Assembly (NCBI RefSeq): GCF_021389955.1
Contig: NZ_CP089980.1
Coordinates: 6,257,001-6,321,000, forward strand
Source: Fulvivirga maritima
Lineage (GTDB): Bacteria > Bacteroidota > Bacteroidia > Cytophagales > Cyclobacteriaceae
Reading direction: 5' to 3'
DNA: 64,000 nt
The notes under the pieces were generated by a model, which was not told where the DNA came from, did not search any database, and saw only the letters and a list, made by a program, of their open reading frames with translations. The translations under genes and the position numbers were made by a program. Shown here one piece after another: positions 35,535-44,630 of this stretch; position 1 is the first letter of the stretch; the number at the start of each line of letters is the position of its first letter.

Positions 35535-35849
35535 TTATGAACCGGAATATTTGTTGTCTCCCTTGGAGAAGATGCTTACTGCCTTTTTTAAAATATCCCT
35601 TTCTAGTTGGGCTTCACGCAGTTCTCGTTTTAAACGGGCTATCTCCTTTTGTTCTGAGGTTAAATTCTGATTACCATGACCTGAAAAACTACCTTCTTTG
35701 TACTCATTGTATTCACGTTTCCATCGGGTAACCAGCTCAGTCCTTAAACCAAGCTCATCAGCTACTTCTCTTGTACTTTTTCCTGACAGGCACAGGTTCA
35801 CTGCCATCTGTTTAAACTCCTTGTCAAACTCTCTTCTTGCTCTTTTCAT
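35535..35849 (-). CDS. IS3-family transposase orfA
   Basis: 104 residues from the ATG at 35849 (MKRARREFDKEFKQMAVNLC), preferred over the ATG 14 codons upstream, which lies in the terminal repeat. Helix-turn-helix (REVADELGLRTELVTRWKRE) and a coiled coil (SEQKEIARLKRELREAQLER). The A6G slippery heptamer near the end gives the -1 shift into orfB. Confidence 0.92.
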   Translation of the reverse strand: MKRARREFDKEFKQMAVNLCLSGKSTREVADELGLRTELVTRWKREYNEYKEGSFSGHGNQNLTSEQKEIARLKRELREAQLERDILKKAVSIFSKGDNKYSGS

Positions 35850-35953
35850 ATTTAGTAAATTTAACTCAAAAGCGCTTAACTTACTGTCCAATCAAATGTA
35901 GCAGGTCCAGATCCGTTTGTCGGACGGATACGTTGAATCGTATTACTTGTAGT

Positions 35954-36451
35954 CTATTCAGGTGCGATTATAACATTACGAATTTCATTTGTTAACACCT
36001 TAATACCCTTTTGTTTATATGTAAAACCAAGTGTTGGTAGTGCTTTTATAATTTCTGTAGTGTAATCTTCTTTTGATACAGAAAATATGGGAGTACCATA
36101 AAAAATATCATCTTTCACTGAAAACCTCACTTCCTGATGAGGTCTTATATCAACCATCTTATTATCCATAAATCCAAGGGGAAAAAGTTCCTTTTCATGC
36201 TTCTCTCCTTCAAAATTGTAACTCAAATAGTAAGAGGCGCTTACAGGACTAATAGTAATCGTTTCACCTGACTTATTGCAAATAACTACTTTCATTTCCA
36301 CATAAGGTCCATTTTCATGGATATTAACAATATCTGGGTTAGTATTTTTTTTTATTCTGTTGACGCTAACACTGTCAATGTAAATACTGAGATCTTGTCC
36401 AAAAACTTGAGCACACAAAATTGTAGCAAATATTAACAAATAACTTCTCAT
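35954..36451 (-). CDS. Small exported protein following the RHS gene; candidate immunity protein
   Basis: 165 residues with a signal peptide (MRSYLLIFATILCAQVFGQ), so it is exported to the periplasm or beyond. The mature part is beta-rich (YVEMKVVICNKSGETITISP). No family was recognised. Its ATG overlaps the stop of the RHS gene by 4 bp, so the two are translationally coupled. In polymorphic-toxin loci the small gene directly after the toxin C-terminus usually encodes its antidote. Here that role is an inference from position only. An IS3 element begins 45 bp downstream. Confidence 0.65.
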   Translation of the reverse strand: MRSYLLIFATILCAQVFGQDLSIYIDSVSVNRIKKNTNPDIVNIHENGPYVEMKVVICNKSGETITISPVSASYYLSYNFEGEKHEKELFPLGFMDNKMVDIRPHQEVRFSVKDDIFYGTPIFSVSKEDYTTEIIKALPTLGFTYKQKGIKVLTNEIRNVIIAPE

Positions 36452-39400
36452 AACCCTTTTGGTTTAATTTTGGGAGGTACAGGTATATATCCATTATCAA
36501 CACCATACTTAACAACACCTTTTTGATAAGCTTTTCTAGTTTTTGCAAAAGATGGGTCATTAACCTGTGTATTAACGGCTCTTCGTTCCATGGCTTTATG
36601 ACCTGCATCAGTTTTACCTGCCATATTAAAATCAGCTGCACCTGTCTCTTGATAGTCTGAATAGTGTTTCCCTTCATGCACAAAATTGCTTTTTATTTCT
36701 TCAGCATGATCTGATATTTTTGAGTCTTTCATATTATCAAGATCAACTCGCATTCTTTCGCTTCCTTCTACTGGTACTCCATCACGTACTTTATAAGCAA
36801 AAGACATTTCCGCTGTTCCTAAATCAGCACTCTCCATAGGTAAATCTGTTGTATTATAATGATCATAGATTTTCACGCTGGCCTCATCACTAATTCCTGA
36901 TTTTGAATGATCAACTGATGAATAAGAGCCAATATCATGATCAACTGTCTCGCTTCCATCTTCGTTTGTTGTCTTTAGCATGTCCCAGTTACTTCTAGCT
37001 ATCACTTTTACATTATCCGTATCAGCATTATCAGAGCCTAAATAATTGCCATTTTGATCAAAATAGTCGTCAAGTGGCGCCATCCCATCAGGATCAATAA
37101 ACCTAATCGGATTATCAAAAGCATAATTATATGGCGAGTGCCTTCGCATCTGATCAGCCAATGGGTCTATCATTCCCCATCTCCCAACATCAGCCATGTA
37201 CATCCTAGCTCCATAATCATACCATCCTAAATCAAGATCACTGATTCTTTCTTTACCGTTATATAAGTACTTATTCTCTTTCGCCGTGACCCTCTGATAG
37301 GAGTTAAAAGCCAGACCAAAGGGATAGTAATCATCCGCCTGAATTATAGGGGATTCTTTTAATGTCAGCTGCATATCATCGAAGTAGGCTTCTAATTGGG
37401 TGTTGCTTTCGTTGCTGACATAGATCATCACTGTACCGGATGAGGGGGCGGTGAACTCTGGCAAGGTAAGTAATTCCCAATTATCATTGGCATCTGATAC
37501 TTGTTTATATTTTAGTTCGCTATTGGTTATTGTGCTTACCCCGTCTTCTGGTATAAACAACATATTAAGAAATACCATGGGTTGAGCATCCTCTATCGAA
37601 AATCCATTTGTGCCTAGCAAGCCTCCTGTACTCCCATAACCATTACTAATACTACTGGATGCTTCAGTGCCTCCTGGTATAAGATGAGAAGTAAGTAATG
37701 CACTTAAAATTACTCCTATACCTTCTGGGGCATTTACCTCATTACTGGTTATGTTTAAGAGTTTTACATTTACAGATACCTTTACCTTATCTCCTGCACC
37801 TACGCTTACAGGCACCAAGGAACCTGCACGTGAACTATTGTTACCATTAAGTACATAGGCATTCTGGTAAGTACCACCTTCATCAGTATGATCGAAAACA
37901 TTGTTAGTATAAATATTCCCCGCATCTTCTTCTGACAGCAAATCGGTATCATCTACCTTATCTTGTCCTGCTACGTTTACAGTACCTCCTGTGGTGCTTT
38001 CATAGAATAGATTAAACTCGTGTGTCTTTGGCTTAGTAGTAAATGACACCCTGGTATTACCCAAATGATCTTTTAAATGGTATTGATATTCCCATCCTCC
38101 ATTGATTTCATCTTCCACTATCCTGCCTTCCTCATGTTGAATGAGCTGTAGTTTTGGCGTGCCATCTTCTCCCAGAGTTTCATAAATGAATTCTCCTATA
38201 TAGTCGGTGCGCTTTACCCTTACCCCTTCTGAGTCATACACCTCTTGAGCCAGCTTAATACCCGCTGCACCGTAGGTATATTCTATATACTGACCATCAT
38301 CTTTTAATACTTTAGCTGGTAGGTTAAGATGGTTATAGGTGATCTCTACAATGCCCTTATTCAGATCTTGAGTCATATTACCATTAGCGTCGTAGGTGTA
38401 GTCATCAGTAGTGTTGATGCCGTCTGTAAAACCGCCTTCTGTCGTCGCGGCATCATGGACATTTAATAATTTATTCCCTTCATAATTATAAGATAGTAAA
38501 TCAATAGCTACAGGTTCATTTCTTTTCCCTCCATATCTTTTTAGGTTTAAAATATTTCCATTTAAATCATATCCTGAAGGATCATTGCCTAATGGAAGGA
38601 TCTCCAAATTATACAAACCTTCATCCTCAAAATGTCCATCAGGGTAACGTTTCCCCTTAACAAAATGAGCAGAAACAATTCTATTCATATCATCATATTG
38701 ATACCCATAAGCATACCTCTCAGCATCTTTTTTTGTTTTCCATTTAACACCTGATAAGTTACCATTGAAACATGGTATTTCGAATCCGTTTTTTGTATAA
38801 TTATAAAAAAGATTCATACCCCAAAAGTCATCACTCTCATCATTAGTATCATCCATTGCAAGCTCTGAATTGTTAATAGAGGTCAACCATCCTCTAATGT
38901 TGTAGCGGTAATCAATTGATTGCTTAAAATTTAAGCCGTTATCGTCAGAATGCAATCTTTTATCCACCAACTCTCCAAGTTCGTTATACTCATTTTTAAC
39001 AAGTAAAATAGCTGGCTCATTATCTATTGCATGCGATATTTCATTTAAACGTCCAATATGATCGTAAAAATATAATTTTTCAATTTTGATACTATTGAAA
39101 TCAGTTGAATGGCTTATTGCTGTCTTTATAGACTTCCCTGAAAAATCATAAATACTACTTGAAACATCAAACCCTTGCATCAGATTATTCTTTATAGTTT
39201 GAATAATACGGTATCTGGCATCATAATAAGTAATAGATTTAACCCATTCGTTTTCCTCTCCTCCTAATAATCGACTCATACCTCCTGTTAACTTTCCTTT
39301 AACCCGACGGAACTCTTCTTCTGGAAAAGAATAGGTTCTTTGAGCACTTAAGGCATTGATTAATTGTTCTGGATCATAGTCAAAATCACTACCAAAATAA

Positions 39401-41295
39401 TATAAAGATTTAAATTCATAGTTATCATAATAGGTAATAGTCAAATAATCTGAAGCTGATACATTGGTTGGAAAGGAATTATTTGTATAACCATAAATTG
39501 TCCCTCCAAAGACCTCATACCAATCATAAGTACTTCCTATTGAAATATTTAATGATGCTTGCATCATTGCTTGGCTTGTATTTTCTATATCTTCATAAAT
39601 TCCTGTAGCTATTGGCCTATTAATTGCATCATATTTAGTAAAAGACCATTGGTTGTTTTTATTAATATCTTGATTATGTAGACGCTGATTTCCATCCTGG
39701 GTTAGCACTAATCGATCTCTCTGATCATACACCATATAAACCCAATCCGATCCTGGCATTTTTTTACCCACCATCCTATTACGTTTATCATAATTGTACA
39801 AAAAGCACCATTTATCCAGAAAATCTTTATCAGGAATACGCAAATTCTCTCTAAACAACCTATTAACACCTTCAGGCTGTATCACAACTCTTAAGTTCCC
39901 GAAATCATCATATACATAAAAAGTATGTGCTAACCCAGTTCTTTTTAACACAATCTGCCCCTGCTTATTTTTATACTCAATTGTTTGGTGCAAATCAGCG
40001 TCAAACACTTTCTTTATAAACAATTGATTTTCATCATAAAACAAATCAGCACCTTCTTGACCACGTGCCATTATACTTCCAAATTCACCAATATTACCTT
40101 CTAAATAATCCCACCTCCAGACTTCATTCGCCTTATTCGTCTCATATTCCATTTTGTCGGCATGGATATTATTGACCACGGGATAATGATCAAAAGACAT
40201 CAAACTTCCTGTTGTTTGCCACGCCTCCCCGGGACTTCCTTGCTCCATTATTAAATTTAGTGGTGATTTATCAAATTTTGTCATAGCAAAAGGGTATTCC
40301 GAATGGGCAACTTTGTCTTGTACTAAGTAAAAATCATAAAGATCCCCACCTCCACCAATTGGATCAGTTCTATCTAAATCATTTATATTGTAATAACCAT
40401 TACTCTCACTGGTATAAGGAAGCAGTTTTATTGCTTCCCTCCCGAATTCGTCATATACCATTGATTGAACAATATCTTTTAACATAGGAGAGGCCTCTTT
40501 TGAGACAGTCTGAATAGGCCTTCCTAGACCATCAAAATAATTGATTAAAACCTGATTTTCATTAACAGATAATATTTTCATGCTATCTGACTCTGGAGCC
40601 GTCACTCCCTCTACTTGAATATTATTAGTTACGATGTAATTCATCCCCTCCTGAATAGTAGATCGATCTACTACAGTTTTTATTTGTGACGTAAAGTTTT
40701 GATCTCCTTTAATGACATTAACACTATATTTACCTGGCTGCTTTGTTTTAAAGGTAGATCCATTAGCTCCAACCAGTGGATTCCCATAATAATCCATCCA
40801 TTGATACGAGTCATAAGTATAATTATCCACTGACAATATTACATCATCTTCATTAGACACTACACCGCCATTTGAAACATGCACTATAGGCTTAGGAACA
40901 CCTCCTTCCACATTAACTTTTAACCTGACTATTTCCTCAATATTTCCATATACAAGATCATTATCCATTCTAATATCAAACTCCAATTCATATAAACCTG
41001 GAGATCCCCATATAACCTCACATTTAAAGTTTGATGTATTTACCACTTGAGGGTACACATCATAACTCAAATTAGGCTCTTCCCAAATAGTCCAGTCCCA
41101 ATAGTCATTAAGTGGAGACTCCACATCACGTCCTTCATAGTCTTTAAACACTACTCTATAACTTACGTGATCACCCTGAGACACCTTAGTAGGTCCTAAA
41201 ATTTGAACCGTAGTAATTTGAGCTAAAATTTCAGACTGAAAAATTATTACAATAAACAATCCGAACACAAATTTCCTATATAGTTTTAATTTCAT
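36448..41295 (-). CDS. RHS-repeat protein with DUF6443 domain and HExxH-bearing C-terminus
   Basis: About 1615 residues. Signal peptide (MKLKLYRKFVFGLFIVIIFQ); ATG 41295 is preferred because it starts at this peptide and 8 bp after the previous gene. An in-frame ATG at 41316 is also possible. A PKD/Ig-like N-terminal part is followed by a DUF6443 domain (INYFDGLGRPIQTVSKEASP), then YD/RHS repeats (YVYDDFGNLRVVIQPEG, YTYDANGNMTQDLN). The RHS-associated core is at ~1360-1410 (WYDYGARMYMADVGRWGMID, YNYAFDNPIRFIDPDG). The variable C-terminus holds NFVHEGKHYSDY, an HExxH zinc-peptidase-like motif (~75 residues from the end), with a possible third ligand Glu in AMERRA. The architecture is that of secreted polymorphic toxins. 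Confidence 0.88.
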   Translation of the reverse strand: MKLKLYRKFVFGLFIVIIFQSEILAQITTVQILGPTKVSQGDHVSYRVVFKDYEGRDVESPLNDYWDWTIWEEPNLSYDVYPQVVNTSNFKCEVIWGSPGLYELEFDIRMDNDLVYGNIEEIVRLKVNVEGGVPKPIVHVSNGGVVSNEDDVILSVDNYTYDSYQWMDYYGNPLVGANGSTFKTKQPGKYSVNVIKGDQNFTSQIKTVVDRSTIQEGMNYIVTNNIQVEGVTAPESDSMKILSVNENQVLINYFDGLGRPIQTVSKEASPMLKDIVQSMVYDEFGREAIKLLPYTSESNGYYNINDLDRTDPIGGGGDLYDFYLVQDKVAHSEYPFAMTKFDKSPLNLIMEQGSPGEAWQTTGSLMSFDHYPVVNNIHADKMEYETNKANEVWRWDYLEGNIGEFGSIMARGQEGADLFYDENQLFIKKVFDADLHQTIEYKNKQGQIVLKRTGLAHTFYVYDDFGNLRVVIQPEGVNRLFRENLRIPDKDFLDKWCFLYNYDKRNRMVGKKMPGSDWVYMVYDQRDRLVLTQDGNQRLHNQDINKNNQWSFTKYDAINRPIATGIYEDIENTSQAMMQASLNISIGSTYDWYEVFGGTIYGYTNNSFPTNVSASDYLTITYYDNYEFKSLYYFGSDFDYDPEQLINALSAQRTYSFPEEEFRRVKGKLTGGMSRLLGGEENEWVKSITYYDARYRIIQTIKNNLMQGFDVSSSIYDFSGKSIKTAISHSTDFNSIKIEKLYFYDHIGRLNEISHAIDNEPAILLVKNEYNELGELVDKRLHSDDNGLNFKQSIDYRYNIRGWLTSINNSELAMDDTNDESDDFWGMNLFYNYTKNGFEIPCFNGNLSGVKWKTKKDAERYAYGYQYDDMNRIVSAHFVKGKRYPDGHFEDEGLYNLEILPLGNDPSGYDLNGNILNLKRYGGKRNEPVAIDLLSYNYEGNKLLNVHDAATTEGGFTDGINTTDDYTYDANGNMTQDLNKGIVEITYNHLNLPAKVLKDDGQYIEYTYGAAGIKLAQEVYDSEGVRVKRTDYIGEFIYETLGEDGTPKLQLIQHEEGRIVEDEINGGWEYQYHLKDHLGNTRVSFTTKPKTHEFNLFYESTTGGTVNVAGQDKVDDTDLLSEEDAGNIYTNNVFDHTDEGGTYQNAYVLNGNNSSRAGSLVPVSVGAGDKVKVSVNVKLLNITSNEVNAPEGIGVILSALLTSHLIPGGTEASSSISNGYGSTGGLLGTNGFSIEDAQPMVFLNMLFIPEDGVSTITNSELKYKQVSDANDNWELLTLPEFTAPSSGTVMIYVSNESNTQLEAYFDDMQLTLKESPIIQADDYYPFGLAFNSYQRVTAKENKYLYNGKERISDLDLGWYDYGARMYMADVGRWGMIDPLADQMRRHSPYNYAFDNPIRFIDPDGMAPLDDYFDQNGNYLGSDNADTDNVKVIARSNWDMLKTTNEDGSETVDHDIGSYSSVDHSKSGISDEASVKIYDHYNTTDLPMESADLGTAEMSFAYKVRDGVPVEGSERMRVDLDNMKDSKISDHAEEIKSNFVHEGKHYSDYQETGAADFNMAGKTDAGHKAMERRAVNTQVNDPSFAKTRKAYQKGVVKYGVDNGYIPVPPKIKPKGL

Positions 41296-41303
41296 TATAG
41301 TAA

Positions 41304-44300
41304 CTATTCGGACCATATAGGCTGTCCTTTATAATGATACTCATAGTTCGATAAAATATTATATTGATAATCTCTAACTGATAATAATCTATCTCCCTCA
41401 TATTGATAAAATGTTGTTATGCCATTTGCATCTGTCCTGCTTGTAGCTCCGATTAAAGGCTTATAAGTGTAAGTTTCAACAAAAGCCTGATTATCGAGCT
41501 GATCCCTTATTGCTATATTAAACTCAAACCAGTCAAATCTTTGATTATAGTTATCAAAGTTATTGAGCGTCCTCAAAAAATTATCTAGGTCATCAATTCC
41601 GTTAATGTAACCTGATCGCTTCAACACTAGATCCACTACATCCTCAAGATTATCATGAGATATATTCACACCTTTCACTATAGGATAAGCTCCATTATAA
41701 CCCCAGAGATAAGAAGTTTTTTTATCTTCGTTTTTAGATATGCTAAGCACATTTCCAGAAACATCATAATCATGATAAATAACTCTTGGCACATATGGAT
41801 CATTTTTAAATCTTGAATAAATTGCTTGAATATTAATTAAATTGTTTTCCCATAGGGCAAAATCTGTTTTTGTAGTATTTAGCAGAACACCATCTATCAT
41901 TGTCTTTTTTTCAATTACCGGCGTAATCATATACTTTTCACTAACCATCAAGCTATATGGCTCTGTAGATGCATAATCATGTGGATAAGAAAACTGTGTC
42001 TTAATTAACCGCCCATCTGAATCTTCTGTCTCTATACTTGTAACTAGTTTATGATCCATATTTTCATAAGAATATTTTTCTTTTACCCCAACTTCTTCTC
42101 CATCATAAAATTTTATCACCTCTTTTGAATCTTGAACCCACCACTCTGAAACATTGTCATAATAAAGGACATCCCTATCCTCATATAAAAAAAATTGATT
42201 AGGTTCCATTGGTGGTTTAAAAACCTTTACCCCTTTCAATACATTCCTCCTTTTCAGCAAATAGCTATATTTCTCTTTTAATTTTAATTTGTTTTTATTA
42301 TCGTATACTTCTTTTTCTATTAACTTGCCATTTCGGCGATCAAGTGAAAATGGTAATTCTGGAATTAAGTCATATGTCTGTGGGGGTAAATTGAAATAAT
42401 TCAATACAGTAGAGCCTCCTTCGCCTTCATGCCCATTATACACATAGACTTTACTATAACCAACAGGAGCCGTGGAAGCCCCAAAACCCATAGGAAAAAG
42501 TGAAGAAGAAGCTCTCACTAAATAAAGAGCCGTAGAACCTAAGCCTACTCCTCCTTCCTCAACCCCTAACTTTACGGTTTTCATGTATCTATTTAAAGGC
42601 TTATGTATTAATTGTCCTGATGTTGCTCCCTCCTCAGTACCATCCAGAGTATAGATAAATTTCTGATATTTCAATTCTCTCCCATTGTCATCCTCATCCT
42701 TAATTGATTTCACCCTTATACCTCCTCCTTTTTCAGCAAAAACAGTCTTGATATCATAAGTATACACATGGAGATTTATACTATAATCGACAATTCCATC
42801 TACTTCAATATAATATTGACCAGGTAGCAAATCCGTGAACACTTGAGTATTAGCCATGCTTAATCTACTGATAACACTATCATCCTGCTTGTTCTTTAGA
42901 TAGCCTATGAATTGATCTACAGGTATTAAATCATCTTCATGTGCGTATGTAGGGAATGCATAAAGTCTTAAACCTATTGATGCAGTTTCTTGCAATGAAA
43001 AGTCATCTTGCAATTCATTGCCAAAATCATTTGAATAAGCATAACCCAAGTAACTCTCAACTGTATCAATTTTAGGAGTTGAGCTATAATATTCATTTGG
43101 TTCATAGCTGAAAATAGTTTTACCACCTGTTGGGTAAACAATAGATGATAGTGCTCCTCTCTCTGCACTTGTACCTAATTGATCACCTCTTCGATCTACA
43201 CCTTCATATGTTCTCGGCCCCCAATATGAATCTGCAACATATACTTCAGGCAAAAGAGTAGGTCTTGTCTCATCATTAATAGTTTTATTATTAATTGCAT
43301 AATTGTAAAAACCCCAATGATCAACTTTTCGCGAGTATTTACTCGGAAGCTGATCCATGTTTTGATAAGTAAACTTATACGGTGGCTTTGACTTTTCTTG
43401 AATTGCATCAAGTTTTAATCGACAAAACTCTGTTGATCCTAATCGATCATCATTAAAATAACTACATGTAAATTGAAACTCCTTAACAATCTCATTAGTG
43501 GGGCCATAAACTGTAATTGCAGACAATCGTTGCGGATTATTAGATGAGTACATATCATCAACTTCAATATCACTACGGTCTACCCTATCAAATCTAATAC
43601 GACCATTTTTATAATTAATTTCTTTTAAATATACATCCTCCATTACCTGCCTAGAGGTTGAATGATAAACATAACGATCTGCGGCTGGCGCACCTTGTGT
43701 AGAACCCACAGGACTTACTAAATCATACCTGCAATGTCTCCTGGATGGAACGCTCAAACTACGCACCCCATATGTATCATGATCATCATACACAAATTCA
43801 ATTCTTTCCCCATTAGGAGCTTCAATATAGTCTAAGTACCAAGATGATACAGATACCTTATATGATCTAACATAATGATCCAACCCTTCTAAACTATTAT
43901 CAGGTAAGTCTGAAGATGTAGAGTAATTTTCAACCAACTCTTCTGTATTAAAACTATAAATATATCCTTCCGGTGTGGTTATCTTCCACCTATCTGAACC
44001 TGTTTCATTGTATTCAATCTTTAAATTATTGTCATCAGCAATAAATTTCGGAGTACCATCAAGCTTCTTACCCATAACAAACTTACCTGAATACATACCA
44101 AAGTTATAAATATATATATCAGGGGCTCCATCGTAATTTCCATAAAGTATCCCCAAATAATAATTGCGCGTTTCAAGAGCATTATCATCTGTTATATAAG
44201 GTGTGTTATAATTTTCATCACCTTCAATAGTATGCATAGGAGGCAAATTTGGACTATAGTAATAGCCTCCACTATTATAAATATCATCCTCTCCTTGAAC

Positions 44301-44624
44301 ACTACGCGTAATCAGTCCTCCTGCATTTAAAGACCACCCCAATCCAACCCAACTAGCATCTTGAGCTACCTTTAACCCTGTGAAATTGTAAGATAGATAA
44401 ATTGGCAGTGTATTATTATTAGTCTTTATTGTGTATAATGGTATTGATACATTCGGCGTCCCTGTATAATACCCAACTGGAACATCTCCATAAACCCCCA
44501 AAGATGCAGCTGTAGGAGAAGGTGGTATAATCTTACCGGGTTTGTAATGGTCTTGATCTTGCCCATATACCTCAAGCACTATCAGTAAAATGAAACTTAA
44601 TTTTAAAATAAACTTGGTAAACAT
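41304..44624 (-). CDS. Large secreted RHS-associated protein
   Basis: 1106 residues with a signal peptide (FILKLSFILLIVLEVYGQ). The N-terminus has the pattern found in large Bacteroidota proteins next to RHS genes: PSPTAASLGVYGDVPVGYYT, SIPLYTIKTNNNTLPIYLSY, then WVGLGWSLNAGGLITRSVQG, a SpvB-like start. The rest is beta-rich with YD-like segments (KFIYTLDGTEEG, TDANGITTFYQYEGDRLLSV). It probably forms part of a secreted shell or surface filament with the following RHS protein. It sits 6 bp after the Ig-domain gene and just before the RHS gene: one operon. Confidence 0.8.
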   Translation of the reverse strand: MFTKFILKLSFILLIVLEVYGQDQDHYKPGKIIPPSPTAASLGVYGDVPVGYYTGTPNVSIPLYTIKTNNNTLPIYLSYNFTGLKVAQDASWVGLGWSLNAGGLITRSVQGEDDIYNSGGYYYSPNLPPMHTIEGDENYNTPYITDDNALETRNYYLGILYGNYDGAPDIYIYNFGMYSGKFVMGKKLDGTPKFIADDNNLKIEYNETGSDRWKITTPEGYIYSFNTEELVENYSTSSDLPDNSLEGLDHYVRSYKVSVSSWYLDYIEAPNGERIEFVYDDHDTYGVRSLSVPSRRHCRYDLVSPVGSTQGAPAADRYVYHSTSRQVMEDVYLKEINYKNGRIRFDRVDRSDIEVDDMYSSNNPQRLSAITVYGPTNEIVKEFQFTCSYFNDDRLGSTEFCRLKLDAIQEKSKPPYKFTYQNMDQLPSKYSRKVDHWGFYNYAINNKTINDETRPTLLPEVYVADSYWGPRTYEGVDRRGDQLGTSAERGALSSIVYPTGGKTIFSYEPNEYYSSTPKIDTVESYLGYAYSNDFGNELQDDFSLQETASIGLRLYAFPTYAHEDDLIPVDQFIGYLKNKQDDSVISRLSMANTQVFTDLLPGQYYIEVDGIVDYSINLHVYTYDIKTVFAEKGGGIRVKSIKDEDDNGRELKYQKFIYTLDGTEEGATSGQLIHKPLNRYMKTVKLGVEEGGVGLGSTALYLVRASSSLFPMGFGASTAPVGYSKVYVYNGHEGEGGSTVLNYFNLPPQTYDLIPELPFSLDRRNGKLIEKEVYDNKNKLKLKEKYSYLLKRRNVLKGVKVFKPPMEPNQFFLYEDRDVLYYDNVSEWWVQDSKEVIKFYDGEEVGVKEKYSYENMDHKLVTSIETEDSDGRLIKTQFSYPHDYASTEPYSLMVSEKYMITPVIEKKTMIDGVLLNTTKTDFALWENNLINIQAIYSRFKNDPYVPRVIYHDYDVSGNVLSISKNEDKKTSYLWGYNGAYPIVKGVNISHDNLEDVVDLVLKRSGYINGIDDLDNFLRTLNNFDNYNQRFDWFEFNIAIRDQLDNQAFVETYTYKPLIGATSRTDANGITTFYQYEGDRLLSVRDYQYNILSNYEYHYKGQPIWSE

Positions 44625-44630
44625 ATTTAT

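Larger units (their letters stand above)
34648..35909 (-). mobile_element. IS3-family element 2 (about 1.25 kb, apparently intact genes)
   Basis: Imperfect inverted repeats of 32 bp at 34654-34685 and 35872-35903, sharing TGGACA.TAAGTTAAGC, possibly extending outward through TGGA/TCCA to 34648 and 35909. It contains orfA and orfB in overlapping frames with an A6G slippery site. No target duplication was recognised. Its right end lies 45 bp from the end of the RHS operon. Confidence 0.85.

Noticed and set aside
31736-35909. Target-site duplications for the two IS3 elements
   Set aside because: Flanking bases do not match on the two sides for either element.
36375-36683. Frame overlapping the end of the RHS gene in another phase
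   Set aside because: Shadow of the RHS coding sequence with low-complexity composition.
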